Assembly: GCA_002256995.1 (NCBI GenBank) | Contig: NCGX01000034.1 | Location: forward strand, 1-40,207 | Reading direction: 5' to 3' | Length of the DNA stretch: 40,207 bases | From: Hydrogenophilales bacterium 16-64-40 | GTDB taxonomy: Bacteria > Pseudomonadota > Gammaproteobacteria > Burkholderiales > Thiobacillaceae | Shown here: positions 33,616 through 40,207 of the stretch, in pieces | Layout: each line of letters starts with the position of its first letter | Position numbering within the stretch: the stretch's first letter is position 1 | The notes under the pieces: generated by a model | Told to the model about the DNA's origin: nothing | The model's database searches: none | The model's input: the letters and a program-made list of their open reading frames with translations, nothing else | Position numbers and translations under genes: made by a program

Positions 33616-35007
33616 TCAGTAAGCCTTGGAATCCTTCAGCACCAGCTTGATCGTTTTAAAGATGATGGTTATATCGAGCCACACCGACCAGCTTTTCAGA
33701 TAGGCAATGTCGTAAATCACCCGCCCTTCCATCTTGTCGATGGTGTCGGTCTCGCCGCGATAGCCATTGATTTGCGCCCAGCCGGTAATGCCCGGCTTGA
33801 CCTTATGGCGCCACATGTAGCCATGAATCAGTTTGCGGTAATGCTCGTTGTGGGCTACGGCGTGCGGACGTGGTCCGACAATACTCATCGTGCCCTGCAG
33901 AACATTGAGAAATTGCGGCAATTCGTCTAGTGAAGTGCGCCGCAGAATGGCACCTAGCCGGGTCACGCGTGCATCATTTTGGGTCGCTTGTGTGACAACT
34001 TGATTGTCTTCGCACACACTCATCGAGCGGAATTTGTAAACCAGAATTTCATCGCCATCCACGCCATAACGGCGTTGCTTGAAAATCACCGGACCTTTCG
34101 AGGTGGCTTTCACCAGCACCGCAATAACCAGCATCAGCGGTGCGATCGCCAACAAAATAAGGCCGGCTGCCACAATATCGAAAACGCGTTTGTGGACAGC
34201 ATTGATTCCCGTCAACGGGGTCTCGAATACCGAGATGACCGGAATGCCATTCACGTTATCCAGCCGTGCCTGAACCAGATCGAACATGAATACGTCGGGC
34301 ACGAAATAAATCGATGCGGTGGTGTCCTTGAGCGAGCTGACCAGACCCATGACGTTCGGATGATTGAACATGGGAAGCGTGATGTAGACCAGGTCGATTT
34401 CATGCTCCGCCACATACGTCGCGACGTCATCGATGCCACCGAACACGACGTTTTTCAGTTCGCTCTCGCAGCGATCGCCGGACCGGTCATCGAAAAACGC
34501 CTCGACTCGCATCATCAAGCTGCGTTGCTGATGAATCCTGTCTGCCAGCTTGCGCCCCAACTCATTGGCGCCGACGATCACCGCACGCCGGATGCTGCCC
34601 TGGCTTCGCAACATCTCCAGGTATGCGCGCACCAGTGAATGTCCAATGAATAGCAACAAGGGTGTAATCAACGCCCACCACAACAGAACTCGGGCGTTGT
34701 AATCGCCAATGATTCCGCTCAGCACCCCGACCGCGCCCAATATGACCAGCACAATCAACCAGGCGATTAACAAGTTGAGTGCATAACTCGCATTGCCGCC
34801 CCGTGCGGAGACAGACGTCTCAAAAAACTCGAAGCCATCAAACACTTGGGACGCCAGCAGGAATGCAAATATGCCGAGCAGCAAATGCAGCCCGTCGAAT
34901 TTTTGCTGTTCCAGCGTCGCGGCAACAACCAGAGAAAATAAAATAATCAGGGGGTTGACCAGCCGCTTAGCCAAACTTAAAACCGGATGTTCATAACCAC
35001 CAAACAT
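33616..35007 (-). CDS. gumD: undecaprenyl-phosphate glucose phosphotransferase (GumD/WcaJ family)
   Basis: This enzyme starts repeat-unit assembly by moving glucose-1-phosphate from UDP-glucose to undecaprenyl phosphate. The 463-residue protein has four N-terminal helices, a Rossmann-like middle domain ([19 protein letters not shown]) and the catalytic C-terminal domain after the fifth helix ([19 protein letters not shown]). Motifs in that domain are [51 protein letters not shown] and [19 protein letters not shown]. It is the first gene of the operon, as gumB-gumC-gumD is near the start in Xanthomonas. A weak GAGG precedes ATG 35007. Glucose is favoured over galactose by family and context. 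Confidence 0.93.
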   Translation of the reverse strand: MFGGYEHPVLSLAKRLVNPLIILFSLVVAATLEQQKFDGLHLLLGIFAFLLASQVFDGFEFFETSVSARGGNASYALNLLIAWLIVLVILGAVGVLSGIIGDYNARVLLWWALITPLLLFIGHSLVRAYLEMLRSQGSIRRAVIVGANELGRKLADRIHQQRSLMMRVEAFFDDRSGDRCESELKNVVFGGIDDVATYVAEHEIDLVYITLPMFNHPNVMGLVSSLKDTTASIYFVPDVFMFDLVQARLDNVNGIPVISVFETPLTGINAVHKRVFDIVAAGLILLAIAPLMLVIAVLVKATSKGPVIFKQRRYGVDGDEILVYKFRSMSVCEDNQVVTQATQNDARVTRLGAILRRTSLDELPQFLNVLQGTMSIVGPRPHAVAHNEHYRKLIHGYMWRHKVKPGITGWAQINGYRGETDTIDKMEGRVIYDIAYLKSWSVWLDITIIFKTIKLVLKDSKAY

Positions 35008-36001
35008 TGGGGAACCTCATATTTTTATGCCATTAAGGCCGTGTGGAGCACGGGTCGGCGGAGGTGTCTGCCAGAGCAATTTGATGATTGAAGAGAGCAA
35101 TAAGGATGGCACCAGGTAACGTTATGTGATGGTTCATTTGTTTATTTCCCTCATTAAATCAGGCTCAGCTAAACAATGCATAAGTGACAAAATCAAAAAA
35201 GCAAATAGCATGCCATGTTAAAGTGATTGATTTAAAAGGGTATTTGTTTGATCGGAATAGGGAGGCGTGCAGCGTAATGGTGCGACGGGCACCGGTTTGA
35301 TGCGCTATTTATCGAGCGAAATCCAGAAACCTCGCCAAGCGGCTATACGCAAGGACGAACAACAATTACCAAGCCCATTTTCCTCATAAAAGATCGCAAA
35401 TTCCCTTACCTATATAAAATTGATTGTTTCCATGGGCTTATCCCATGCGAGAGAACTAAGCTTAGTGATCAGCGCCAAGGCAGTCTGTGCGGTGTCGCGC
35501 ATAGCATGAAATCTCTTTATCTATCATGATGATGGAGACTAAGTGCCGGTTCCCGCCTCGACACTTCGCCTTGACTGGATTGCACGAAGTTGAACATTGC
35601 CATGAATTCCTTGTTTGCAAACGCTGCAACAAGGTTCGAGCCCATGAATGGGTCTCGGCATCCTACTAAGCAGAACACGTGCCAACCAGGAATCGTCTTA
35701 ATAAACAGATAGATACTGAATCGCTTTGGTTTGCGAGGTGCAACAGACACGGCCAGCTGTCCCCAGATAGCGACAGAAAATCCGGCGAACGCGGAGGATT
35801 ATGCGAAATCGTTCATCAGAACAACGACATAAGCTGTTTCATGCGTGTCGCCAAATAGCGACGCGGGGGACTCGGGGGCTGGCAAGGCCGAATTCAGGCC
35901 GCGGAGCGGCAACTGGCATCCGCGTTGGCGGTGCGCAGCACCCCGACGCGCGACGCAAAACCGCCTATTTTTAGAGTGGATCGACCCCAAGGAGAACGAC
36001 G
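35008..36001. other. AT-rich regulatory gap upstream of the polysaccharide operon
   Basis: About 1 kb without a convincing gene, clearly lower in GC than its surroundings between about 35090 and 35460. It holds the sigma-54 promoter at 35200-35215. A stem-loop catggg-cttat-cccatg lies at 35431-35447, with the perfect 12-bp palindrome actaagcttagt at 35455-35466, both about 220-265 bases upstream of the promoter. A 77-codon minus-strand frame (35517-35750, GTG start) resembles nothing I know and has no ribosome binding site. The long distance and dyads fit enhancer-type regulation. Confidence 0.5.
35200..35215 (-). promoter_or_regulatory. sigma-54 (RpoN) -24/-12 promoter of the polysaccharide operon
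   Basis: The minus strand reads TGGCATGCTATTTGCT, which fits the consensus TGGCAYG-N4-TTGCW at every defined position, with correct spacing of the invariant GG and GC. It points to gumD, whose start lies about 190 bases downstream. PEP-CTERM/EPS systems in betaproteobacteria are known to be under sigma-54 and the PrsK/PrsR two-component pair. Neither regulator is in the window. Confidence 0.7.
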
Positions 36002-36274
36002 ATGGCTGTTGTGAATATTGGTCACTACTATGCCGAGTGGATGCCCTCCGGCTCGCCCGACAAATCCGGTCGCGGGCGCATCATCCTGCGCAGCGCGACC
36101 CGCCTCACCGAACTGTTCCGCCTGACCAACCTGGGCTCGGAGGACTACCGCAACCTGCTCCACATGCTGCAGACCGAAAAGCCCGTGTTCTGGGACAGCG
36201 AGGCAGGCTGGCTACGCACCGCGCATCCGCAGATGCACGACGCCGAGCCGGTGGGGGAACAGGAAGGAAACTAA
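36002..36274 (+). CDS. hypothetical protein, 90 residues
   Basis: I do not recognise this protein. It is soluble and has no signal peptide. It begins MAVVNIGHYYAEWMPSGSPD, has the helical middle TRLTELFRLTNLGSEDYRNL and ends in an acidic tail. A strong AAGGAGAACGACG precedes ATG 36002, so it is probably expressed. It is alone on its strand between the regulatory gap and a convergent exonuclease gene. Confidence 0.65.
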   Translation: MAVVNIGHYYAEWMPSGSPDKSGRGRIILRSATRLTELFRLTNLGSEDYRNLLHMLQTEKPVFWDSEAGWLRTAHPQMHDAEPVGEQEGN

Positions 36275-36307
36275 AAGGGACGTGCGCGGCAGCCAGGGGA
36301 CGTGACA

Positions 36308-36814
36308 CTAGGCCCCGTAGCACCACCCGTCCGCCTGCGCCGCCATCACGATCCGCGCGCACGCCTCGGCATCCGAATCCGCCTGGTGATGCCGCAGGTC
36401 GATGCCCAGGTAGCTGCACACATCAGGCAGCTTGGTCGGGCGAAGATCCCAGCGCGCCCGCGCCAGCTTCACCGTGCACACAAAAGGCAGCAGGGGCGCC
36501 GCCAGCCCGTAGGACTCGCAGCAGGCGCCCAGCACACCCTTGTCGAAAGGCGCATTGTGCGCCGCCAGAAACGCCACCCCCGCCAGCTCGCGCGCCAACC
36601 CCGCCCACACCGCATCGAAAGGCTGCGCGCCCTTCACGTCATTCCACGACAAACCATGGATATGCGTAAACAAAAACTGGCGCGACGGCGGGCGGATCAG
36701 CGCGGTCAGACGGTCCACAATGCGACCGTCCTCCACGATCACCACCCCCACCGCGCAGGCGCTGTCGCGGGCGTTGTTGGCGGTTTCGAAGTCAATGGCG
36801 GCGAAGCGGGTCAT
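36308..36814 (-). CDS. DnaQ-like 3'-5' exonuclease (DEDDh)
   Basis: The 168-residue protein is a single RNase T/DnaQ exonuclease domain. All catalytic residues are visible: Asp and Glu in AAIDFETAN (ExoI), Asp in AAHNAPFDKGVL (ExoII), and His and Asp in LRHHQADSDAEACA (ExoIII). It resembles stand-alone proofreading-like or repair exonucleases more than the DNA polymerase III epsilon subunit, because the C-terminal polymerase-binding tail is missing. It is cytosolic. It stands between convergent and divergent genes with no operon partner. Confidence 0.9.
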   Translation of the reverse strand: MTRFAAIDFETANNARDSACAVGVVIVEDGRIVDRLTALIRPPSRQFLFTHIHGLSWNDVKGAQPFDAVWAGLARELAGVAFLAAHNAPFDKGVLGACCESYGLAAPLLPFVCTVKLARARWDLRPTKLPDVCSYLGIDLRHHQADSDAEACARIVMAAQADGWCYGA

Positions 36815-36951
36815 GGCGGGTTGTTCGTTCTTTTAACAATATTTGTCAGGAATAGCCGCGGTGTGCGACTCATATTCCTGAGTCGTGTGGAACAGCAAGC
36901 CTTGCCCACGCCCCGATCATAATGAACTGCAACCCGAACGAGAAATCGCCC

Positions 36952-38283
36952 ATGTCTTCAACCCGAATGCTGCAAGCCCTCCTGCTGACCCTGTCCCTGG
37001 GCACCCTGTTGAGCGCCTGCGCCAGGGACACGCCCACTGTGCCCGCCAAACCGGCACCGAGCGCCCCCGCTGCCCAGCTCGACACCATCGTGCTGGGCAT
37101 GGGCTGCTTCTGGGGCGCGGAAAAGCGCATGTCCGAAGTGCCGGGCGTGGTCGACGTGGAAAGCGGCTATGCCAATGGCGACATCGAGGGCAGCTACAAA
37201 GCCGTGCTCGCCCACGAGCGCGCCGTGCGTGCCGGCAACACCCGCCAGCGCAACCATGCGGAAGTGGTCAAGGTGAGCTTCGATCCCGCCCGCACCACGC
37301 TGGAAACCGTGCTGATCAAGTTCTGGGAAAGCCACGATCCCACCCAAGGCGACCGCCAGGGCAACGACGTCGGCACCAACTATCGCAGCGCCATCTACAC
37401 CCATAACCAGGCCCAGCAAGCCGTCGCCCTGAAAACACGCGACGCCTACCAGCAGGCGCTGACCCAGGCCGGGCGCGGCACCATCACCACCGAAATCGCC
37501 CCGCTCGAGACCTACTTTCCCGCCGAGGACTACCACCAGGACTACCTGAAGAAAAACCCCAAGGGCTATTGCGGCCTGGGCGGCACCGGCGTGAAATACC
37601 CCGGCTCGAACAGCGCCGCGCCAACGCCCCCGGCCGCGCCCCGGCTCGACGGCAAGGCCCTGGCCTTCGAGCGGCAACTGGTGGTGTTCGAAGCGGAGGA
37701 CTGCGCGTTCTGCAAGCAGTTCAAGGCCGACGTCCTCGACCACTGGCAGTCCCCCGTTGCCGTGACCAGCACGCTGAACGCCAATCCGCCCACCGGCTGG
37801 AAGCTGGAAAAGGCCTTGTTCGCCACCCCCACCATCGTGCTGTTCGAGCAGGGCCGCGAAGTCTCCCGCTATACCGGCTACAGCGGCGAGCAGACCGCCT
37901 TCTGGAAATGGCTGGGGTTTCGGCTGCTGACGCCCGCGCAGCAGAAAATCGCCTTCGAGCAAGGCACCGAGCGCGCCTTCAGCGGATCGCACCTGGACGA
38001 AAATCGCCCCGGCACCTTTGTCGACCCCATCAGCGGCGCGCCCCTGTTCCGCAACAGCACCAAGTTCGAAAGCGGCACCGGCTGGCCCAGCTTCTTCGAC
38101 CCGGTGGAAGGCGCCATCAGCCTGCATGAAGACGGCGACCACGGCATGAAGCGCGTCGAAGTACGCAGCGCCAGTTCCGGCATCCACCTCGGCCACGTCT
38201 TCGACGACGGCCCGCCGCCTACCCACAAGCGTTACTGCATCAACGGCAACGTGCTGAAGTTCGTGCCCGACGCGGGGCAGTGA
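36952..38283 (+). CDS. msrAB: lipoprotein methionine sulfoxide reductase, MsrA-thioredoxin-MsrB fusion
   Basis: The 443-residue protein repairs oxidised methionine in the cell envelope. A lipoprotein signal (LLTLSLGTLLSAC, C23) is followed by an MsrA domain with GCFWGAEKRM (catalytic C52) and the C-terminal GYCGLGGTGVKYPG. A thioredoxin-like domain follows at about 230-325 (FEAEDCAFCKQFK, CxxC). The MsrB domain (about 330-440) has KFESGTGWPSFFDP, GIHLGHVFDDGP and the catalytic Cys in RYCINGN. The usual zinc cysteines of MsrB are absent (DPISGAPLF). The central thioredoxin could reduce both halves. ATG 36952 was chosen because it gives a clean lipobox; an in-frame ATG at 36922 would spoil it. 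Confidence 0.92.
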   Translation: MSSTRMLQALLLTLSLGTLLSACARDTPTVPAKPAPSAPAAQLDTIVLGMGCFWGAEKRMSEVPGVVDVESGYANGDIEGSYKAVLAHERAVRAGNTRQRNHAEVVKVSFDPARTTLETVLIKFWESHDPTQGDRQGNDVGTNYRSAIYTHNQAQQAVALKTRDAYQQALTQAGRGTITTEIAPLETYFPAEDYHQDYLKKNPKGYCGLGGTGVKYPGSNSAAPTPPAAPRLDGKALAFERQLVVFEAEDCAFCKQFKADVLDHWQSPVAVTSTLNANPPTGWKLEKALFATPTIVLFEQGREVSRYTGYSGEQTAFWKWLGFRLLTPAQQKIAFEQGTERAFSGSHLDENRPGTFVDPISGAPLFRNSTKFESGTGWPSFFDPVEGAISLHEDGDHGMKRVEVRSASSGIHLGHVFDDGPPPTHKRYCINGNVLKFVPDAGQ

Positions 38284-38353
38284 GAGAGCGCCACAACGCC
38301 TTGGTTATGGATTTTCGTTTTTCTGCCCCGCTCCCATTCACCCGCATACCTCG

Positions 38354-38577
38354 TCATGGCTGCCGATCATGGCTGCCGATATCGAGGAGCAGGATTTCGT
38401 TTTCTGTCACCTGCACAGTCAGGGTGATGCGGTAGCTGTAGGTCAGGCTGACATCTTGCATGCCCTGGAGTTTTCCAGTCAGCGGATGCGGGCGCAGGCT
38501 GGGTTCGGGTCGGCGCGCAGTTGCGCCCCGGATGGGAGAAATTGTGGGCTGAGGTCGGTTATCGCTCAGAGCGTACT
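38354..38577 (-). pseudogene. RelE/ParE-type toxin C-terminal fragment
   Basis: Just after the fic stop the minus strand encodes HPLTGKLQGMQDVSLTYSYR followed by ITLTVQ...NEILLLDIGSH. This is the typical C-terminal half of RelE-superfamily mRNA-interferase toxins. The N-terminal half and any antitoxin gene are missing. A 13-base tandem duplication (tcatggctgccga at 38354-38366 and 38367-38379) shifts the frame at the very end. Removing one copy gives DIGSHDEVCG and a stop, as relatives have. No start codon or ribosome binding site is apparent, so it is a remnant. The stretch 38284-38353 shows nothing further. Confidence 0.6.
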
Positions 38578-39584
38578 CATGGTTTCCTGAGGACGTAGCG
38601 TCCGGTTTTCTTGCCGCCGACCTTCTCGACCAGTCCTGCCTCCAGCAGCGGATGGAGCATATCCATCGCGCCTTGGCGCGAGACACCCAGGGTGGCCCAG
38701 ATTTCCGCCGGGGCCAGGCTATGGTGGTCGCGCAGCAGATTGAGCAGTTGCTCCTGTTTAGGCCGCAACACCAGCTTGGCCGGCGCATTCACGCTAAACG
38801 TCTGCACCCTCAGCCATGCCCGTTCCAGCGTTTGCTGCAGCCCTTCTGCGCAATACTCCAGCCAGCCGCTCAAATCCTCGCCTGCCTTCCGCACCGCATC
38901 CAGTTCCTTGTAATAGCGTGGCCGGTCTTCCCAGTAGAACTCGTCAACGGAAAAAATGTGGTGCGTATCGAAGCCGCGCCGATATAGCTCCCACAAGGCC
39001 AGCGCCCGGCCCGTTCGCCCGTTGCCGTCGGCAAAGGGATGGATCGTCTCGAACCGGTGATGCAGAATGGCCGAGCTCAACACCGGCGAAAGCTTCGTCG
39101 ATTCCTTATTCCACCATTCGAGTAATTCGAACATCAGCCCGGACACCTCCAACGGAGGCGGCGGCACAAAATGGCCCACCCGCACCGCGATTGTTCGGTA
39201 CTGTCCTGCCGCCCCCTGATCCATCACCTTGCCCGCCAGGATGCGGTGCAGTTCAAGGACATGGTCGTGGCCGATGCGCTTGAGCGAAGCGCGCTTTTCC
39301 ACATAGCGCAATCCGGCAAAATAATTGATCACCTCGCGTCTGGCACGCTCGCCGGAGATGGCCAGTTCGCGCCCCTCCTCCAGCGCCTGCACCTGCTCCA
39401 GCGTAAGCGGATTGCCCTCGATCGCGGTTGAAGCGTGGACATTCCGCGTGCGCGTGTCCTTTTGCAGCGCCGGAATCCACGTCAACTCGACAGCCGCCCC
39501 CAGAATCCGCTCCCGCAAGGCAGCAATCGCTTCCACCTGCGAAAGCAGGCTGGGCGTAATGGTGAATTGGGGTTGATAGGCCAT
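38577..39584 (-). CDS. Fic/DOC family protein with C-terminal winged helix
   Basis: Fic enzymes transfer AMP or other nucleotidyl groups to protein hydroxyls. The 335-residue protein has the N-terminal inhibitory motif ASTAIEGN (class II type, S/T-xxx-E-G/N), then the catalytic loop HPFADGNGRTGRALAL in the Fic core (about 100-245). The C-terminal winged helix is RPKQEQLLNLLRDHHSLAPA, EIWATLGVSRQGAMDML and LLEAGLVEKVGGKKTGRYV. Active site and inhibitory helix are both intact, so it should be self-inhibited. The frame and length are normal. It lies next to a toxin remnant but without an obvious antitoxin gene. Targets are unknown. Confidence 0.93.
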   Translation of the reverse strand: MAYQPQFTITPSLLSQVEAIAALRERILGAAVELTWIPALQKDTRTRNVHASTAIEGNPLTLEQVQALEEGRELAISGERARREVINYFAGLRYVEKRASLKRIGHDHVLELHRILAGKVMDQGAAGQYRTIAVRVGHFVPPPPLEVSGLMFELLEWWNKESTKLSPVLSSAILHHRFETIHPFADGNGRTGRALALWELYRRGFDTHHIFSVDEFYWEDRPRYYKELDAVRKAGEDLSGWLEYCAEGLQQTLERAWLRVQTFSVNAPAKLVLRPKQEQLLNLLRDHHSLAPAEIWATLGVSRQGAMDMLHPLLEAGLVEKVGGKKTGRYVLRKP

Positions 39585-39590
39585 GCGATA

Positions 39591-39619
39591 AGTAAACTGT
39601 AAGTCAAGTCATGAGTCAA
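39591..39619 (-). promoter_or_regulatory. sigma-70-type promoter of the fic gene
   Basis: The minus strand has TTGACT, 17 bases, then TTTACT, only seven bases before ATG 39584. Transcription would start at or next to the start codon, so the message may be leaderless or nearly so; no ribosome binding site is visible. The heptamer agtcaag occurs twice here (39602-39608 and 39613-39619). Confidence 0.4.
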
Positions 39620-39837
39620 GCTGCTGTGAGTGTTCCCTGATAACGAGCGCGTGTCGAGACAGGGTGAAAGCACCACCTTCGGTTTGAACTACAGAGGATT
39701 CCTCGGTAGTTGATTCCGACTCCAGTTCGCCTTCCTTGAACATCTTGTGCACCTGTTGGGGCAAGTCGAGCGCGCCCGCCCAAACAACTCGTCCATTAGC
39801 CCCCCCGACAGCCGTCCCGTCCCGCCGCAGACCACGC
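39620..39837 (-). other. gap between lexA and fic with a possible coding remnant
   Basis: No gene with a start can be supported. One minus-strand frame reads LDLPQQVHKMFKEGELESES and on to a stop near 39609-39611, and looks protein-like. A second frame upstream (RLSGGLMDELFGRA) would join it after a one-base shift. Together they may be the tail of a decayed small gene. Confidence 0.25.
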
Positions 39838-40207
39838 TCACAGACTCTTGCCGCTGCGGATCACCCCCACCGCGATGCCTTCGATCACCAGCTCCTGGCG
39901 CTTGAGGTCGACGACGATGGGCTCGAAGTCGGGGTTTTCCGGCATGAGCTGCACGGTGTGGCCGCGCTGCTGGAAGCGCTTGACGGTGACCTCGTCGCCG
40001 ATCCGCGCCACCACCACCTGCCCCGCACGGGCCTCGGCGCTGCGATGCACCGCGAGCAGGTCGCCGTCGAGGATGCCGGCGTCCTTCATGCTCATGCCGC
40101 GCACCGTAAGCAGATAGTCCGCGCGCGGCGAAAACATCGCGGGGTCGAACTGGTAGTGCCGCTCGATGTTTTCCTGCGCCAGGATCGGACTGCCTGCCGC
40201 CACCCGG
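39838..40207 (-). CDS. lexA: LexA repressor, C-terminal part (cut by the window edge)
   Basis: LexA represses SOS genes and is inactivated by RecA-assisted self-cleavage. The visible 122 residues are the latent protease domain. The cleavage Ala-Gly is right at the edge ([11 protein letters not shown]). The catalytic Ser follows in [11 protein letters not shown] and the Lys in [14 protein letters not shown]. The C-terminus [17 protein letters not shown] is typical. The DNA-binding domain, start and SOS box lie outside the window. GTG 40203 is not the real start. Confidence 0.95.
   Translation of the reverse strand, partial: RVAAGSPILAQENIERHYQFDPAMFSPRADYLLTVRGMSMKDAGILDGDLLAVHRSAEARAGQVVVARIGDEVTVKRFQQRGHTVQLMPENPDFEPIVVDLKRQELVIEGIAVGVIRSGKSL

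Noticed and set aside
35517-35750. 77-codon minus-strand frame starting with GTG
   Set aside because: No ribosome binding site, no known motif and an in-frame stop close upstream; coding is not supported.
35914-35929. Second sigma-54-like site (TGGCATC-CGCG-TTGG) before the 90-aa gene
   Set aside because: The invariant GC of the -12 element is replaced by GG, so it should not work.
38369-38590. 73-codon plus-strand frame
   Set aside because: It is the complement of the RelE-type toxin fragment, which shows real family similarity on the minus strand.

Overview
The window looks like the chromosome of a GC-rich betaproteobacterium, probably of the Nitrosomonadales/Rhodocyclales/Gallionellales kind. 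This rests on an EpsE/EpsF/EpsG/EpsL polysaccharide-export module of the methanolan/PEP-CTERM type, a LigD with phosphoesterase-ligase-polymerase order plus Ku, a bd-type oxidase of the short Q-loop class, REP repeats with a RAYT, and LexA. The genus cannot be fixed from the sequence alone. No rRNA, tRNA or CRISPR array was seen.

Left part (1-10.5 kb). An IS110-family element (IS1111-like layout, long structured non-coding tail after the transposase) abuts a damaged GlcG/HbpS-like gene. Then come a metallo-beta-lactamase-fold protein, ligD, a frameshifted ku and a MerR/TPR protein, which together form a non-homologous end-joining locus. A REP-associated transposase sits between two REP/BIME clusters. 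It is followed by a phospholipase D-like/VTT membrane fusion protein.

Middle (10.5-17.6 kb). A one-chain transaldolase-transketolase fusion comes first. A minus-strand operon follows: unknown 110-aa protein, 49-aa membrane peptide, cydA, DUF427, cydB. The cydB copy carries an in-frame amber codon.

Main feature (17.7-35.0 kb). One minus-strand operon runs from 35007 down to 17672. It holds recognisable counterparts of almost the whole xanthan (gum) pathway: GumD, GumE, GumH, GumK, GumI, GumJ, GumL, one GumF/G-type acyltransferase and GumM. UDP-glucose dehydrogenase, which makes the UDP-GlcA used by GumK, is also present. The export part is not GumB/GumC but betaproteobacterial EpsL-EpsE-EpsF-EpsG. 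The cluster also contains a secreted GH5 glucanase and a small PEP-CTERM-like protein. A consensus sigma-54 promoter lies 0.2 kb upstream. I infer a pyruvylated, acetylated xanthan-like polysaccharide. The epsL/epsE junction, however, looks deleted: the EpsL tail and EpsE signal peptide are missing, and EpsG lacks the P-loop lysine, so export may be impaired.

Right part (35-40.2 kb). An AT-richer regulatory gap is followed by a small hypothetical protein, a DnaQ-like exonuclease, a lipoprotein MsrA-thioredoxin-MsrB fusion, a RelE-type toxin fragment, a Fic protein with its own promoter, and the C-terminal part of LexA, cut by the window edge.

Several genes (GlcG-like, ku, cydB, epsL/epsE, toxin) carry single lesions. 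This could be real decay or assembly error, so it should be checked against reads.
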